Positions 22,203 through 33,807 of a DNA stretch of 64,000 nt are shown here, piece by piece; position 1 is the first letter of the stretch; each line of letters starts with the position of its first letter. The translations under genes and the position numbers were made by a program. The stretch is from Isoetes taiwanensis (lineage: Eukaryota; Streptophyta; Lycopodiopsida; Isoetales; Isoetaceae), in assembly GCA_021234155.1 (NCBI GenBank), contig JAJEKV010000076.1:107452-171451 (forward strand), read 5' to 3'. The notes under the pieces are model-generated. The model worked only from the letters and a program-made list of their open reading frames with translations, had not been told where the DNA came from and made no database searches.

Positions 22203-23315
22203 GAACTTCGTGATTGAAAATTTTCTTTTGAAGTTATTGTTATGAAATCAATGATTGAAAATTTGAAAGATGGGCTTCAAAAGCGTAATGCCCGCAAATA
22301 CCAAAGACAAGTTGCCTGCAAAACATTCACTATTATCAATTATTGTTTGAAAAAAAGAGAGATATAAACAAGGATATTACTTCAAAATTGCTAAAGATAC
22401 AACCAAGAAATTTATCCAAAGTTGCAGCAAAAATGAAAATAATGTCATTAAGCAAAGCAAACTGTGGGCTTTGGCAGGAAGGAGGCCAAGATCAAATAGA
22501 ATTGATAATTCAATCAAACATCGGGTTTATGGATTTTGGCTTGATAATATCAAAATTCCACCAAAAGTTAGAGATTTCATGAAGAGGAGAACACAAGTAA
22601 TATAATACCTTGATATCTCACATGTTTGCTCTTGTATTTGGATCAATTCTATTTTGAGATTATGTTTTCTTCTAAAATTATTTCAGGACTTTCTTCTGTA
22701 TATTTCAGTGCAATTTTTCAGTGACCTATTAATGAATCCACATGGTTTTCATGAAATGTATTGCATCTTAGTATTTTGGCAGCAGCAGCCTTGCAGTCAT
22801 GTACGATTAGGTACTTTTTAGACTTAAATCCCATTATGTTTACATGTACTTGAATATTACATTTACATCCATCTATTTAAATGTACTTTGAGATAATGAA
22901 GCCAAACAATAACATCCTGCATTTTGAATCTTGCATTTGGTCAGGAAAGCTTACAATCTCTATTCAAAGCTAGAAACAAACAAAAAACAAGCATAAATAA
23001 CTCAGTCCAGACTCAGAGTCCCTTTTTCCCTTTCCAATTGCGACATATTCTTCTCCTTGTTCTTGCAAAACTGGAATGATGAAGTAAGCGTCCAGACTAA
23101 CATCAACAGCTCGGTAGTTGTTCTTGCATCTAAAAAGCAGATGATAACCCCGGTTATGGATTGGTTGTGGATGAAGAAATCCGAAGGCTTGCTTGCAGAG
23201 AAAGATGGTAGGCTAGTGTCGGATCGCATGTCTCTGTAGAAAGAAACATAACCCTAAATAAGCTTGCATTAAACCATTTCGGATTGATTGACCTTTGCTT
23301 TGCTCTCAAAGTAAA
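22203..23315. other. No gene recognised (end of module C)
   Basis: Short ORFs only. The frame at 22343-22582 agrees with 63421-63681 only piecewise because of frameshifts. TAAA at 23312-23315 is the microhomology used at the C deletion in copy 2. Confidence 0.35.
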
Positions 23316-24427
23316 CCGGTTCTACTCCAACCTCTTGAAACCACTATCTTGGTTCCACTCCTCCTTAACCTTGCAAGCTTCGCCCTGCCCTTTTTATCTG
23401 AAACCAAAGAGCCTTTCAAACTTGCAAGAGAAGCTTCTAGACACTTTTAGAATGCAGAGAGGCCCTCTAGAAACTCCAAATTAGGTTCTAGAAGCGAAAG
23501 GAAGCTTCTCGATGCTTCCTAAACTTTTTGAAGCTTACACGTGTTTACCATCCGAGGGTCTGAGATGTGCCATGTGGCATCACCTTGGCTATCGATGGGG
23601 CGTGACTTACAGACACTATTTTTCTTATTATATAGGAGGAGGATTATACTATTCTAACATTTTCCATTTTCTCATTTCTCTGTTCACCATATTTACAACG
23701 ATGTCATAGACAATTTTGGGTATCTTTCAAATATTTCCTTTCACTGCACTATTTTCTAATTATATAGGATACAAGAATTTAGCCCGGTGGGCTGGAGCCC
23801 CATGCACCCACAGGGATTTGACCGAAGTCTTGTGATTTGGAGAGGGACGAGCATCGATCCTTACATTCCAATAGCAAAGAAAATTGTGATAGTAAAGGTG
23901 TTAAATATTCTTACATTGCAATCATGATCTAGTTCTGGCCAACAATCATCTGCCCCAATTCCATATAAAGGGTCCAATTGCCAAAGCCCTTAACATTGAA
24001 AGATAGTTACCGATGTTTATGTATTAGTGTCCATCAAATGCAAGACCAATTTTGACTATGGCATCAGCAACACATTACATGCAAACTGTGTAAAACATCA
24101 TTGGACTATGGCGAGGATTCTTGTATAGTCCTTTTGTGACTTTATTTAAGCTCCAATATATGCATGGAAAAGGCTAAAATGTAAAGTTAAGGTTTTGTGA
24201 TTCAAAAATTAGATGTTGGACCGGTAAGGTTATCGGTCGGCCGGTGATAACCAAAAATGCGATATCGAGGTTATGCGTCAGAGGCTAGAAATTTGTACGT
24301 AAGGGCAAGGACCCGCCAGGGGGCGAAGGCCGCCGAGGCCTTACGTGCCAAATATATGGCCAAGGACATACAATGAGGCCCGCATTTTAGCCGCTCGAGA
24401 TCAAGACTTCGGCGGTTTTGGCGGTCT
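23316..24427. other. Start of module D; promoter-like sequence but no clear gene
   Basis: An ACACGTGT G-box-like motif lies near 23536 and ATTATATAGGAGG near 23627. The 66-codon frame from 23512 is identical in copy 2 (38904-39101) but has no recognisable domain. The stretch 23632-23760 has a diverged counterpart at 27240-27355. Confidence 0.3.
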
Positions 24428-24658
24428 ATGGCAAAACTCTATTCATATCATCGAGCCTACATCTCTAGAAGGGCGATGACACCTAGGAGCCAGCGGTTCA
24501 ATTAAAAGCTAGGCGCAAGCGGGCGAGAAATTGATGCTATGGTGGCGGCATTATGCAAGCAAGCATGTGAAGCTGCCACATACAAAGCGGGGCAAATGCT
24601 CTCCATGTCTTCTCAAAAATACTGTTAGGAAAAGCCATTCCAAAATGTCACTAATTCC

Positions 24659-24690
<32 letters not shown>

Positions 24691-24720
24691 TTAATAATCG
24701 TTATATATAGGAAGGAATGA
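24428..24720 (+). repeat. Diverged internal duplication of module D, first copy
   Basis: It shares AAACTCTATTCATAT, ATTGATGCTATGGTGGCGGC, CACATACAAA and GTCACTAATTCC with 27025-27245. Here an A29 run (24659-24687) replaces a shorter A/T stretch in the other copy. Counterparts in copy 2 are 39830-40115 and 42428-42650. Confidence 0.6.
24659..24687 (+). repeat. Poly-A tract
   Basis: A29 homopolymer, A26 in copy 2 (40059-40084). It possibly marks the tail of a retroposed sequence lying to its left. Confidence 0.6.
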
Positions 24721-25362
24721 AGCCAAGCCATCCAAGAAAGATCCTCTATCGGCATCTTGTTGAAATTGTTGTGACTCAAACAACAATTTATTGGATGGAA
24801 TAGGTCTTCAGCTTCCGGCTATGTCTGCAAGCTCCCGGCAAACTTCGGCGATGTATTACGCAAAGAAATCCACAAATTTTCTACCTCAAAAGCCAAGCCA
24901 TCCAAGATAGATCCTTTATCGACATCTGTTGAAATTGTTGTGACAGATTAAGTTTTTCTATCTCCATCGTTTCAATAATTTCTTCTTTCCATCCCCTATC
25001 TCTTAGCCTTTACGCAATGTCCCCGCAAATAACCATTTGACTCAAACAATGATTTATTGGATGGAATAGATCTTCACCTTGTAAGAAGCAAAGAAAATCT
25101 TCTGCTTCAACAAAAAACAAAATTCTCACGCCCACTCTAGAGATCAAGACTCGAGTAGTTTTGGCAGTCTATGGCGGCCCGGTATGGTAAGATGCCTAGG
25201 TAGATAGATATTTTGAAGATAGAGTTTTGAAGATAGATATTCTTGTTGAGAAAATGAAGTCCACAGTTTTTCTAAGTGGATAAAAACCTATGCTAGATCT
25301 AGACAAAGCTTACGCATTTACGATCGTGGGTTCAAGCTGTAACCCTCATGTTTTGTGCCTTA

Positions 25363-26622
25363 GGACTATGGTAGGTGGCACTAGGATGGTGAGGCTAAAA
25401 AGCCATGCCCCTAGAGTTGCCCCTAGGACCTAGACTTCCTAAGGCGGGATTAAATCTTGCCTACAAAGTGTGCATGTAAGGCAAAAGTTTTATCCAACGG
25501 ATGTGTGGTGAGTTGGTATAGGCCTAGTAATGCCAAAATAAATGTACATTTGGTCATGGGTTCAAATTTTGCAGTTTCATTTATATTTGGAAGTTGGTTA
25601 CTAGGGGTATCACGATGATGATCCACGGCGTGGTAGAACTTAAAAGCCTATATCGTCCTCCACTTTGGTTGTCGCAAGGCTGTGGGATAAACTAGCTAAT
25701 GCATACAAGATTAGTCTAGTATGGACCTTAAATAAAATAATAAAAATCAATGGGACTATGGTAGGTGGCACTAGGCAAGCAACCACGAATGTTACCAACA
25801 TGCCCAACACACTTAAGACACCTTATGCAATTCGTAATTATTATATTTAAGAAGTTAGAAGTGACACGTATGCAAGCAGGATCATAGGACATACTCACGG
25901 GGAGACCCAAAAAACTTCGGGGATTAGACATGCTTCTAAGAGGAGAAGGAGAAGGAGAATATGATTGAAGCACTTACTTACTTAGGGACATCTTTATACC
26001 TAGGGATGAATGAACTACGTACCAAAATTTATGACAAACTGGCGAGATGATTAGTTTAAATTTGTTGGTTGAATTGGTCAATCCAAAAATAAAATTATGC
26101 GAGAAAAGAAATTGATCAACTTCATGTCTATGAAGAATAACACTTTGAATCCAAAACCGGTAAGCAAAAAGCCATGCCCTAGAGTTGCCCCTAGGACCTA
26201 GACTTCCTAAAGGCGGGATTAAATCACGCCTACAAAGTGTGCATGTAAGGCAAAAGTTTGTCGAGCGGATGTGTGGTGAGTTGGTATAGGCCTAATAATG
26301 TCAAAATAAATGTACATTTGGTCATGGGTTCAAACCTTGTCGGTGTCATTTATAATTGGAAGTTGGTTACTATGGCGTGGTAGCCTCCACTTTGGCTGCA
26401 AGGCTATGGGATAAACTAGCTAGTACGTACAACATTAGTCTAGTATGGACCTTAAACGAAGTAATGAAAAATCAATGGGACTATGGTAGGTGGCACTAGG
26501 ATGGTGAGGCTAAAAAGCCATGCCCCTAGGACCTAGACTTCCTAAAGGCGGGATTAAATCCCCCTAGGACCTACAAAGTGTGCATGTAAGGCAAAAGTTT
26601 TGCCCAACGGATGTGTGGTGAA
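25363..26622 (+). repeat. SINE-like tandem array, three units, interrupted
   Basis: Units start GGACTATGGTAGGTGGCACT at 25363, 25753 and 26478. Unit 1 is 390 bp. Unit 2 is interrupted by a 391-bp insertion (25776-26166). Unit 3 is truncated at about 26622. Each full unit contains TTGGTATAGGC and, about 45 bases later, GGTTCAAA. These resemble boxes A and B of a tRNA-derived SINE (25513-25523 and 25559-25569 in unit 1). Confidence 0.6.
25776..26166 (+). repeat. Dispersed module inserted in the array (also at 28519-28898)
   Basis: It begins CAAGCAACCACGAATGTTAC and ends AACCGGTAAG, and matches 28519-28898 along its whole length. It splits the second SINE-like unit, showing it arrived after the array formed. 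No ORF and no clear inverted ends. Confidence 0.65.
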
Positions 26623-28518
26623 CCCTAAAATCGAAGAACACTAAATCGACAATTCCACTAGCCGTAGCTCCAACTTTGTTCTAGAATTGCCCAAATTCCT
26701 GAAAATCACTAGGGATTAGCTTTCTACCGATTTTGGCCTGCATTAGCTCGATTTTTAGGTTCGATAGTTGATTTTTATTGTCCATGCATCGTTGCGAGTG
26801 TTTTTCACAAATCTGGCTCCATTCTGCGCGAATCTACTAATGAATCGTTCTAAACCGAGCACCCGTTGAAGCAGCAAGAACCGTAATTTTTTTTGTTCGA
26901 CATTTTTTTGCAACATGGCTTCGACGTGGCGATGGCCAAGATCTTGGTCAGGAGATAACCCCCGACCAAAAGCAGGTTGCTTGCCGGGCCGGAGGAGAAA
27001 AGAATGTCAAAATCTTGAGAAAAGCACAAAACTCTATTCATATGCATCATTCTACATCTCGGAAGGGCAATGATTTTCAATTAAAAGCTAGCGCAAAGCG
27101 AGCGAAATTGATGCTATGGTGGCGGCGTTCTGCAAGAAAGCACGTGAAGCTGGCACATACAAACGAGGCAAATGCTATCCACGTCTTACCGAAAAGTCAC
27201 TAATTCCAAAAAATCGTTTTTGCTAGTAATCATATATATCGGAAGAATTATACCATTCTAACATTTTCCATTCTCATTTCTCTATTCACCATATTGTTCA
27301 CCATATTTACAACCATGTTATAAATAATTTTGGAAATATTTCCTTTCAATGCAAAATGTGATGGCGTTTCATGTCTATAATGACACTTTCCTTAAGCCTC
27401 AAATAGAGAGAAAATATGCCCCATTATTTTACGCTCTTAAATTCAGTGATTTTTTAAGAATCTCCATGTAGAAAGTTATAATCACTTTACTATGAGCAGG
27501 AAATTATCCAAGTGCGATTACTCAAGTCACTCCGGCAAACATCTTCATGTTAGTGCAATGAAATCCGGGGAATAGAATGTTTGAACAAACACATGGACAA
27601 CATGATTATCTATGCAGCCAACTAAGACTCACGTAGGAGAGCTAATTGCAAATATATATTGATGCTCAAAAGTCACATCCTGCAAAATGCAAAAAGTAAC
27701 AAGAGTCATGCAAATGAGCTCAATGAAGTGCCCAACATAATATCATTGACATAAAGAAAGAGGCAAACAAAGTAGATAACATGAACTTAGACTAAAGACT
27801 GACCCTAGTAACTCGGGAGCATAGATATTTGTCCAAGGTCTTACATTAAGTATGCAAACTGGCTGCCATTGGCACCGTCTCCTCCTTAGCCATTACAACC
27901 AACCTCCATTGAGTAAAGAATTGAAAATATTAGTGGAGAAACTTCCTATTACGTATGGTAAAAATTTTAACATGCCCCCATCAATATTCACCTCACTTCA
28001 GAATCACAGTCGACAACCTACACTAACTTACACTAAGTGACAGTGGAATAATTGCAGCACACAATTTGAGGTTCATAACATTTCGTTAGTAGTGATGCCA
28101 ATCTAGATAGGCCTATTTTTCATGGGCTACACAAAATAGAAGCATGTATCAAATCCATCATCTCTCAATGAATGGAGATATAAATGGATGTAAAGAAAGA
28201 TATGTCTATCACTAAAAGGAAAAATACACAAGAAAACTTTGATCTAATTCAGCAGCCCCTCTGAGAGTGAGATGCCAGACATGCCTGCGGCTGCAGTTAT
28301 TATAGCCAAATGTTTATTTCTAAAATAAATCAAAGCCAGAACACATCAAAATCTTCGCATTTGAAGCACTAAACTTTATCGTCCTAGCAAAATGCCTTTG
28401 GTTGGGCCGATACTTTCTCGATCATTTCTGTACCAAGCATCCAAGAGCCACCTTTATGGTAAGGCACAAAGCACGAAGCCTTTTAATATATTCTTTTTGA
28501 AACAAGAGGCTCTACCCG
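26623..28518. other. No gene recognised (module D, copy 1)
   Basis: It includes the second copies of the internal duplications (27025-27245 and 27240-27355) and AT-rich sequence with ORFs of at most 76 codons. The 62-codon frame at 27852 recurs at 43265 but matches nothing I know. Confidence 0.35.
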
Positions 28519-28898
28519 CAAGCAACCCTGAATGTTACCAACATGCCCAACACACTTGAGACACCTTATGCAATCCGTAATTATTATATTTAAGAAGTTA
28601 GAAGTGACCTGTATGCAACAGGATCATAGGACATACTCACGGGGAGACCCAAAAAACTCAGGGATTAGACATGCTTCTAAGAGGAGAAGGAGAAGGAGAA
28701 TAACAGTGAAGCACTTACTTAAGGGACATCTTTATACCTAGGGATGAATCAACTACGTACCAAAATTTATGACAAACCTGGCAGATGATTAGTTTAAATT
28801 TGTTGGTTGAATTGGTCAATCCAAAAATAAAATTATGCCAGAAAGAAATTGATCAACTTCATGTCTATGAAGAATAACACTGAACCCAAAACCAGTAA
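28519..28898 (+). repeat. Dispersed module, stand-alone copy
   Basis: Counterpart of 25776-26166. It carries the same GAGGAGAAGGAGAAGGAGAA purine tract. Confidence 0.65.
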
Positions 28899-29189
28899 GA
28901 CTTGGGCTACCTAAAGCGGTATACCTACTTGGTGTCAGTTTTATTTGCTCCGCATGATCCGGATAAAAAGCGCAACTAATAATAACGCATAAGGTTTCAG
29001 GTTGTAAGTCACAATTGCAAACCGAAATGGGCAACATAAAACAAATTCCACCTTGCTTGCTTTCATCTTTGAATCCTCTAGGGCCGCCCATAAACCCTAA
29101 AAAATTCGACTTTTAATCGCCTTAAAGTCATTTTGCGAGCATTATTTGCTGATTTCTTTGATTCAACCCTAGCTGATCAGGTCGATTCA

Positions 29190-29340
29190 GACCATTTTTT
29201 GTGATTATTTGCCTTATCCAAGCAACTGTGAGCTCTGCCGGGGAGATACCATTTGTAACTTCTGAGGAGGAAGAAAGAAACCCTTTTCAAAATCCGGATA
29301 AAAGCATGGCGAAACAAAAGGTTAAAAGGTACAAGAAATT
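29190..29340 (+). repeat. Upstream copy of the peptide-gene promoter segment
   Basis: The stretch TTTTTTGTGATTATTTGCC to GGTTAAAAGGTACAAG is a diverged duplicate of 31740-31880, which lies just upstream of the secreted-peptide start at 31970. A CTTCA repeat follows at 29367-29388. No peptide ORF follows this copy. Confidence 0.6.
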
Positions 29341-29780
29341 TATCGGCTGACCTTGAACATTTCTCTTCACTTCACTTCACTTCACTTGGATTTCAACTCG
29401 GATAACGAGGGTTTTGCGGGGTTTTCGAGCAAAAGAAGCCAATAGTGAGAAGCTCAAGTCATTCGGGCGCATTATGTAAGTCTACAGTACGGTCCTATTC
29501 ACAGGGATTCTTTCTTCAACAACTAAGGTTTTCGATAGCTAAATATGTAATTCGCACCATGTTTATTTGAAATTTTTAATTTCTTATCGCATTTTTCTTA
29601 TCACCTTGTGAGTTCAAAGTTTTTATTATTCCACCACTTCTCATCACCTTGTGCTTATGGGAAGGTGCGAGGTGCTAAACTAAAATTATATATTCTGATG
29701 TTGATTTTGTATCAAAAGGGAGACAGACCTAGCATTTCTAGAGAAAGAGAGGTTCATTTCAAAACGTTAGATATTGGCAT
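29341..29780. other. No gene recognised
   Basis: Contains the CTTCA repeat and AT-rich sequence. It is nearly identical to 44745-45185. Confidence 0.4.
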
Positions 29781-29784
29781 CAAA

Positions 29785-31640
29785 GCTTGACCCTTGAAGC
29801 CAAATTATATGACTTAGCGTTGTTATCACGTATAGGCAACCAAACTATTTCCTCCTCCTTCAATTTCATTCCTTCATCTGCACTGCTATCTTATTCATCC
29901 TCAAGCCTTTCCAATCCATCCCACTCTGCCCGCTCAGACCACTCTGTTGCTCCAAGCTCCTTCAATTATTTGTATTCATCATCTTTAGACTCAACAAAGA
30001 CAGAATAATCTACCAGATCCTCTAGATATCGTCTGAACTTCCCGCTTTACCTCTTTCTTTTATCTTTTCACTTATTGCCTAAAGAATAGGCTGTCTGAAA
30101 CATGCCTCTTCTCTATTTGCCCGTTGATAGTCACGTACAGCCTTGGCAATTTCTATCTGACAACAATATTTTTGCATCCAGCAATGCCCATCTGTTATTT
30201 TCAAGATATATCCGTTGAGAATGCTCAGCATAATAAACATCTTCTTTCTTTATTTCTGTGATGGAATCCTTCTTCTGTTGTGGCACACTCAAATTGAGAA
30301 TGTTACTGGTATGACGACCCCATTGCCTGCGACTGCCAATTTCTTTTAGAATTTGGAAGCCATTGGACTGTCCTGCAATTCCATTCAAAGCTGTGACATG
30401 ATTGCTGAACCTTAAATGAGCTATGAGTTCCACATGATGCCATTGACATGGTTGACGATGCATTTTCAGAATGATTACATGCAGTAGCAACAGGTGTGAA
30501 TAAATATATGCTTTGTAGGTTGTTTGGAATTTAACCAGCTCTACATGAATGCATGCTACATAGAATGAAAGGACAACTGAACTCCCTAAAGTTATGTGGC
30601 ACTTCCATCAAAGAGAATGAATGCCTGTCACAGGTAAGACATGAGGCTTATAAGCATCCTTGAATAATTTAGCAAAATAAAGGAGAGCTAAACTGGCATG
30701 ATTTAGACAAAATAACGTGCAGTAAACAAACATGAAAAGAAATAACTCTGACGGCCGAAATTTTTTTGCATAAATCTGAAAATGTAGTGCAACAAAATCT
30801 CATCAAGGCCAAATAAGAAAACATACAACTTTCTGCAACATATGATGATGCCTCATATATTGATGCCTAATACAGATATATTTATCTAAAAATCATGGTA
30901 TACGAAAAGCATCTGCAAGTCTATGAAATAGTAGATCACGGCCAACTAATATTTAAATTGGAGAGCTGGGAATTGCTGGCCACAGTGAGGAGAGAATGCT
31001 GATTCAGGTTGATAAACGGGGAAATCGATTAGGTTAAAGAACTGAAAAGAATGCGGCAATTTACCTGAAGCATGTTATGGATTGGCATCGCTTGGTTGAG
31101 GGGGCGCAGCCAGATTGACAGAAGTCTGCGACATGTAAAATTAGCCACGCCACTAACTTTATAGACTGCATCCTTAATGATGCTTGGAGCTTCTGGCTAT
31201 GGCAGAAACAGGGACGCCCAAAACCAGAGCCTTCTCATTACCTTTTACACCCAAGCTTAAAAGTATGAAGCACAACATCGCCCACAGCAGGCACCATTAG
31301 ATTTAGCATGCAAACTCGAGTTTTCAAAACCCAAAATTGCGTTCATGTTTCTCACAAGAGAATCTCTGCCAATGGCGCCTTTGTGGGACGAATTCTTCCG
31401 GCATCACAATCTAGGATTTCAATTGTTTGAGGCAGAGATTTGGTGCTGCTTCATCGACCAGTCAGAAAGCTTAACATCGAAGTATCTGTTCTGGGTCATC
31501 AAGATATGCCTGTGTACCTTTACGGTGACCATAAACCCATATTTTCCTGATAATGTAAGCTTCACGCCGCTTAAACCTGAATCATTGAACTTATTTCCGG
31601 GGCTTTTTCTCAACAATACTGCATCTACCTTTTCTTGAAC
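29785..31640 (-). pseudogene. BTB/POZ-like gene relic, copy 1
   Basis: A minus-strand frame near 31630-31430 reads GVKLTLSGKYGFMVTVKVHR, then HILMTQNRYFDVKLSDWS, and after a +1 shift TIEILDCDAG. This matches the BTB core of a plant family (At2g13690/At5g60050 type: LTxxxKDGFRVxxxVHRxVLxxxSRFFAEKLSD...VEIxDCDDVE). Further 3', the open 119-codon frame 30131-30490 contains QWHHVELIAHLRFSNH, compatible with the PWxEDEEEKVxSxLxxLxF segment of the same family. The frame at about 30000-29787 (LKELGATEWSERAEWDGLER) may be another exon with an internal stop. The canonical KDGF is KYGF. Frameshifts and stops suggest a pseudogene. The family call is from memory of the motif. Confidence 0.45.
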
Positions 31641-31903
31641 ACTGCATGAACACTGCCGGAAGATTTGCTTCCTTGATGAAGTTCTTGCACTAAAGCCATC
31701 ATCTCAAACAGTGTAGGGCTGCCTTATCCAAGCAACTGTGATTTTTTGTGATTATTTGCCTTATCCAAGCAACTGTGAGCTCTGCCAGGAGATACCACTG
31801 TAACTACGGAGGAAGAAAGAAACCCTTTTCCAAAATCCGGCCGGAAGAAATTTATAGGGCAAAAGGTTAAAAGGTAAAAGGAAAAAGATAGAAGTAGGGT
31901 AAT

Positions 31904-31909
31904 TATAAG
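31904..31909 (+). promoter_or_regulatory. Candidate TATA box of the peptide gene, copy 1
   Basis: TATAAG lies 61 bases before the ATG at 31970 in a duplicated promoter segment. The same arrangement is at 47305-47310. Confidence 0.35.
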
Positions 31910-31969
31910 AAGTCCAAGGCTATAAGCACCACCAACAAATAAGCAAAACAACCGAATCTGCTTCATTTC

Positions 31970-32229
31970 ATGGCAAGCAAGAAGGTTATGGTTTGCTTTT
32001 TGTTTTCATTATTATTATGTGTCTCCTTAGCACAAGGCCGCGCCACCAGGATACTTTCGACCCAAAAAATTACTCAAAAAAAAAAATATAGTCAATAACA
32101 ATAATGGTTTATTCGGTTTGGAGATTGATGGGGCTTCGGGCTCAACAGCCTGGAACAGGAAGCAAGTGGATTTCAAAGGTGAATGTTTCCCTTTTTGAGT
32201 CTTGTGGGGATTTGATGGAAGAGCCTTGA
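31970..32229 (+). pseudogene. Small secreted peptide gene, frameshifted copy
   Basis: The start MASKKVMVCFLFSLLLCVSL is identical to 47371-47625. Extra bases in an A run (about 32075-32090) and in a T run (about 32193) shift the frame by 4 and 1. Both are homopolymer changes, so they may be sequencing errors instead of true inactivation. The terminal codons, EEP then TGA, are the same as in the intact copy. Confidence 0.55.
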
Positions 32230-32835
32230 GATTAGACGGAAGTGGCCAGGCTATAGAAGGTTTATAGGCTGTTTCATAGGAGGTTTATAGGCTGTTTCAT
32301 CGGAGGCCACATTATAATTATTGTTGATAATGTTGCCATAATAGACTTTCAATGCTTCTCATATAGATTATTTTTAATGAAATAATTTTCAAAGTTCACT
32401 TTCCCTTATACATTAGAGAAACTTACAAAATACTCTTAATTATTGACTAAATTATCAAAAAGCTTCTTAAACAAATCCTAATTTAATTTAAAATTTCCCA
32501 ACTTGCCCATTTTTCCTAACAATCTTCTTGCATAACTTGGATAGGTGGAATTACATTTCTAAAGGGTGATATTGAAGCATAATTAAGGGCTAGTTTGAAT
32601 GTATATGGATGTTCACGTACACCTTTACAAAAAGAATATCATAGAAGATAAGAACTCGTATATAATTGTAGGGATTAGATGTCTGTGTAAAGGGTGATAT
32701 TGAAGCACAAAAGATAAGCAATTAAGGGCTAGTTTGAATGTATGCGGATGACCACTCACACCTTTTCAAAAGTAATGTCGTAGAAGATGAGAACTCGTAG
32801 TATCATTATAGGGACAAAATGGATAGAGCCCGTGC
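32230..32835. other. No gene recognised; 3' flank of the peptide gene
   Basis: It contains a short tandem duplication (AGGTTTATAGGCTGTTTCAT twice, 32258-32302). A diverged direct repeat (AGGGTGATATTGAAGCA ... GGGCTAGTTTGAATGTAT) lies at 32565-32610 and 32690-32745. Confidence 0.45.
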
Positions 32836-32960
32836 AAATAACGAAAGAGAATTTCTCCATTTAATTGGTCTAATCCTAGACCCATAAATGGCACATGCCT
32901 ATTTATATTCAAATCTGGTATATAGCATGAAATTTAAGATACCATTATCTTAACATATAT
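32836..32960. repeat. Diverged copy of part of the module-B conserved ORF region
   Basis: It shares CTCCATTTAATTGGTCTAATC, TATTCAAATCTGGTATA and AGCATGAAATTTA with 34545-34640, which is the 3' half of the conserved B ORF. It has a counterpart at 48243-48365. It indicates an older duplication within the unit. Confidence 0.55.
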
Positions 32961-33045
32961 AAACAAGAAATTTAATGCGCCCTACGATTGCATGTTCGAG
33001 TTTTAGCATGTTCCTACGTGCAAGTTCTTGTCGTGCCCTACATTC

Positions 33046-33465
33046 TAAAAGAATCTCTTGAGAATACTCTAAATTCATAGATTCTCAAAGATTCTACCAA
33101 GGTTCTCTTAGAGGTTTCGTGAGCATTTCTCTAAATTTTATAAGATTCCCTCTAGATTCCATTAGATTTCCCTAGATTCTCCAAGATTCTATGAAGATCC
33201 CCTTGGATTCCCTTAGATTCCTTTAGATTTTATGAGATTGCCCTAGGTTCCCTTACATTACATGAGATTCAAAGAGATTCTATAAAGATTCCCTTAGATG
33301 CTCTAAGATTTCATCAACATTTTCTTAGATTCCCTTAGATTTTATGAAGATTCCTTTAGATCCCCCAGATTTTAAGAGATTCCCTTAGGCTTGTAAATAT
33401 TTTTCTAGATTCTCTTACATTTTATAAGATTTTCTTAGATTCTATTAGATTCTTCTGGATTCCTT
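33046..33465. repeat. Minisatellite of TTAGATTCCC-like units, copy 1/2 boundary
   Basis: Roughly 20-24 bp degenerate units, AGATTCCCTTAGATTCC and variants, repeat about 20 times. Its counterpart is at 48441-48867. No ORF. Confidence 0.8.
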
Positions 33466-33735
33466 TACATTCTAGAACTTTTTAGAACATTCTAAGACTT
33501 TCTGGAACATTCTAAGACTTTTAATATATTCTAGAACTTTCTGGAAGTATTTCCCTAGATTTCCTTATATTCCTGTAGATTCTCCTACATTCTAGAACAT
33601 TCTAAAACTTATTAAAACAATTTGGAACTTTCTGGAAGAATTTTCTTAGATCCCCCCTAGATTCTCTTATGTTCTAGAACTTTCTAGAGAGCCTTCCAGA
33701 ACATTCTAGAACTTTCTTGAACTAGCTAGAACGTT
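33466..33735. repeat. TTCnnGAA-rich minisatellite, copy 2
   Basis: Units of TTCTAGAACATTCTAAGACTT and relatives give many TTCnnGAA palindromes, several in the three-part TTCnnGAAnnTTC arrangement of heat-shock elements. The retrotransposon of copy 1 inserted at the position equivalent to 33609. Confidence 0.75.
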
Positions 33736-33807
33736 ATAGTCTATTTTATCTTAATGGGAAAATTACCCTTAAGTATATTTGAAACATAAATTATTCTTAG
33801 AGTTAAT

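Larger units (their letters stand above)
7501..33608 (+). repeat. Tandem duplication unit, copy 1 (modules B-C-D)
   Basis: Sequence from 7501 onward reappears from 33609 and again from 49003. Copy 1 is the only complete B-C-D unit in view. It alone carries the left retrotransposon insertion at its start and the 548-bp foldback MITE at 9019-9566. The D to next-B boundary is arbitrary, because the duplication continues on both sides. Confidence 0.9.

Noticed and set aside
33046-33465. CRISPR-like array
   Set aside because: The repeats are degenerate, lack constant-length spacers, and lie in plant DNA. It is a minisatellite.
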